DNA from: Lentisphaerota bacterium
GTDB taxonomy: Bacteria > Verrucomicrobiota > Kiritimatiellia > UBA8416 > JAIOPI01
Direction: 5' to 3'
Assembly (NCBI GenBank): GCA_021413965.1
Contig: JAIOPI010000014.1
Coordinates: forward strand, 124,001 to 188,000
DNA length: 64,000 bases
In this document: positions 62,697 to 64,000 of the stretch, one piece after another
Position numbering within the stretch: position 1 is the first letter of the stretch
Layout of the letters: the number at the start of each line of letters is the position of its first letter
Position numbers and translations under genes: made by a program
Notes under the pieces: model-generated
What the model was told of the DNA's origin: nothing
What the model saw: the letters and a program-made list of their open reading frames with translations, nothing else
The model's database searches: none

Positions 62697-64000
62697 CGCT
62701 TGTCCCCTCCTGTCAACCAGGCCACCACCGCATGGAAGAATGGGGGATAGCCGGACCACTCTGTGATCAGGCGCTGTCCTGTGGGCGCGCGGCCGTAGGG
62801 CGTGCCGAGCAGGCAGGCGACGCGACCGCGGCCGAAGGTGCCGCCGACGAGGTAGGGGCGATCGCCGGCCGTGGCCAGCAGGAGGGACCCGGGCTTGACG
62901 GTGGCGCGGTGGACGAACGGCGCGGCCAGCCCGCGCGGCAGAGCGAGGGCCAGCGCGGGGGCATCCGGCCCGGCCGTGAGGGGGGCGGACTGGGCCTCGA
63001 TATCGAAGGCGCTGTCGGCGGTGACGACGGGCACGACGTCCTCCAGAAACGAGCCGCGCAGGCCGCCGTTGCCGTAGGCGGTTTTGCCGCCGAGCACGAG
63101 GAGGCCGCCGCCGTCCTCGACGAAGCGGCGCAGCTGATAGCGCTGTTCCGGCGCCAGCGCGTCGAGGGTGGCATTGGCGAGGATGACGAGCCGATGGGCG
63201 CGCAGTTCGGGTGCGCCCACCGGAAAGCCCGGCAGCTGAATGACGCCGTTGAAGATCTTGATTCGCGCGACGTCCGTGGTCCAGCCGGCATGCGCGAGCA
63301 GTTCGCCGCACCGGTACACGTTCGCGAGCAGTCCTTCGACGAGCAGTGCGCGCTGCGCGCCCGTCGCGGGCAGGGGGACCGTCTCCGTCGCGCGCCCGGT
63401 GACCCCGGGATACCAGTGGGGCAGGTCCGTATCGCGGAAGCGCACGAGCTGCACGACCCGGAGGTAGTCGAGCCACGATTCCACGTTGCCGCCGGGCGTG
63501 CGGACGCCGAAGCTGACCCAGCCGGCGGACGGCTTGACCACGTCGTAGCTGAACTCCTCGTACGCGCCGGGGGTGTGGAAGTCGGCGGCGCTGATCGTGC
63601 GCCCGCCATGCGCGCCGCTGGCCACGTGCACGGCGTGCGTGAGGAGCACGGGCGCGTTCGTGTCCCACGCCGGGTGGGGCGGGAGGCGTGCCCGCAGGAT
63701 GACGCGGTAGAGGCCGGGCGGCTGGTCGGTGACGTAGCCGGAGTGGAAGACGTCGCCGGCCGGCACGCCGGGGCGCGTGTGCAGCGCGGCGCCGAAGGTG
63801 GCCAGCGCGTCGCGGGTCCACTCGCCCTGGACCGTGTCGGTGTCCGGCCCCACGAGGATGCCGGCGGGGTAGCCCCAGCCGATCGCGTCCACGGTGCGCA
63901 GCACGGGCTGGCCGGCGACGATGGAGAACTCGCCGACGGCGCGATCGCCGATGCCGCGCGGGGGGGTGTAGGGGCAGAGGGCCACGTCGTCAATCCAGCC
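62693..64000 (-). CDS. Amidotransferase-like protein, N-terminus beyond window
   Basis: The frame is open to the right edge (435 codons, 5' end missing). The first visible residues GWIDDVALCPYTPP are the end of a carbohydrate-binding domain. Residues about 60-200 form another beta-domain (PGLYRVILRARLPPH, GRTISAADFHTPGAYEEFSYD). The C-terminal 200 residues match the amidotransferase-like end of the 58250 protein (LLVEGLLANVYRCGELL, HRLVILANATLDALA, RFVEDGGGLLVLGGKTAYGNGG, GRGRVACLLGTPYG). The two proteins share this domain but differ in front. No nucleophile Cys is seen. Probably exported like its neighbours, though the signal region is outside. Confidence 0.78.
   Translation of the reverse strand, partial: GWIDDVALCPYTPPRGIGDRAVGEFSIVAGQPVLRTVDAIGWGYPAGILVGPDTDTVQGEWTRDALATFGAALHTRPGVPAGDVFHSGYVTDQPPGLYRVILRARLPPHPAWDTNAPVLLTHAVHVASGAHGGRTISAADFHTPGAYEEFSYDVVKPSAGWVSFGVRTPGGNVESWLDYLRVVQLVRFRDTDLPHWYPGVTGRATETVPLPATGAQRALLVEGLLANVYRCGELLAHAGWTTDVARIKIFNGVIQLPGFPVGAPELRAHRLVILANATLDALAPEQRYQLRRFVEDGGGLLVLGGKTAYGNGGLRGSFLEDVVPVVTADSAFDIEAQSAPLTAGPDAPALALALPRGLAAPFVHRATVKPGSLLLATAGDRPYLVGGTFGRGRVACLLGTPYGRAPTGQRLITEWSGYPPFFHAVVAWLTGGDKR

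Overview
The window is GC-rich and densely coded, with long genes, many ATGA/GTGA stop-start overlaps, and no rRNA, tRNA, CRISPR array or insertion sequence that I could see. The gene content points to a PVC-group bacterium, most likely Kiritimatiellota or Lentisphaerota. This is inferred from protein style only: many uroporphyrinogen-decarboxylase-like (URO-D) methyltransferases, DUF2961 and DUF6259 carbohydrate proteins, GntR regulators fused to sugar-binding domains, a secreted SUMF1-domain protein, and large exported proteins with Calx-beta or autotransporter-associated beta-strand motifs.

Layout. (1) 1-7585, minus strand: a six-gene cassette with a 797-aa polytopic membrane protein (DUF6785-like), a 289-aa unknown, a PqqD-like protein, a MacB/FtsX-type permease, its ATPase, and an exported M28-peptidase-like protein that has lost its catalytic residues and runs off the left edge. 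(2) 7869-20693, plus strand: a nine-gene catabolic run with a URO-D-like methyltransferase, a corrinoid protein, a Gfo/Idh/MocA oxidoreductase, a second URO-D protein, a GH38 alpha-mannosidase, a DUF2961 lipoprotein and a complete ribose-type sugar ABC transporter. (3) 20741-27011, minus strand: a GH116-like enzyme, a DUF6259 protein and the SUMF1-domain protein. (4) 27133-35490, plus strand: URO-D protein, nucleoside hydrolase, GH20 hexosaminidase, PhyH dioxygenase, a 718-aa unknown and an AGE-family epimerase. (5) 35549-44920, mixed strands: URO-D protein, a close paralogue of the 718-aa unknown with a conserved promoter region, DUF2961, GH20, a fifth URO-D protein and a GH101-like enzyme. 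(6) 45337-50449, plus strand: PNPOx-like flavoprotein, rhamnose mutarotase, Gfo/Idh/MocA and a divergent GH38-like protein. (7) 50446-58134, minus strand: two tandem GntR regulator plus exported beta-rich protein pairs behind one AT-rich promoter with an operator-like dyad. (8) 58250-64000, minus strand: two amidotransferase-like proteins flanking a TIM-barrel glycosidase-like protein; the last gene runs off the right edge.

Taken together, the window reads as a locus for taking apart decorated glycans. Exported enzymes and surface proteins trim the polymer, an ABC transporter imports small products, and mostly cytoplasmic glycosidases (GH38, GH20 twice, GH101-like) and sugar-converting enzymes finish the job. 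The hexosaminidases, the GH101-like protein, the AGE epimerase and the mannosidase suggest HexNAc- and mannose-containing glycans. Five URO-D-like proteins and one corrinoid protein placed among the glycosidases suggest cobalamin-dependent removal of methyl groups, perhaps from O-methylated sugars. That link is an inference and is the most interesting hypothesis here. The PqqD/ABC/DUF6785 cassette at the left edge is the best candidate for an undescribed system of another kind.
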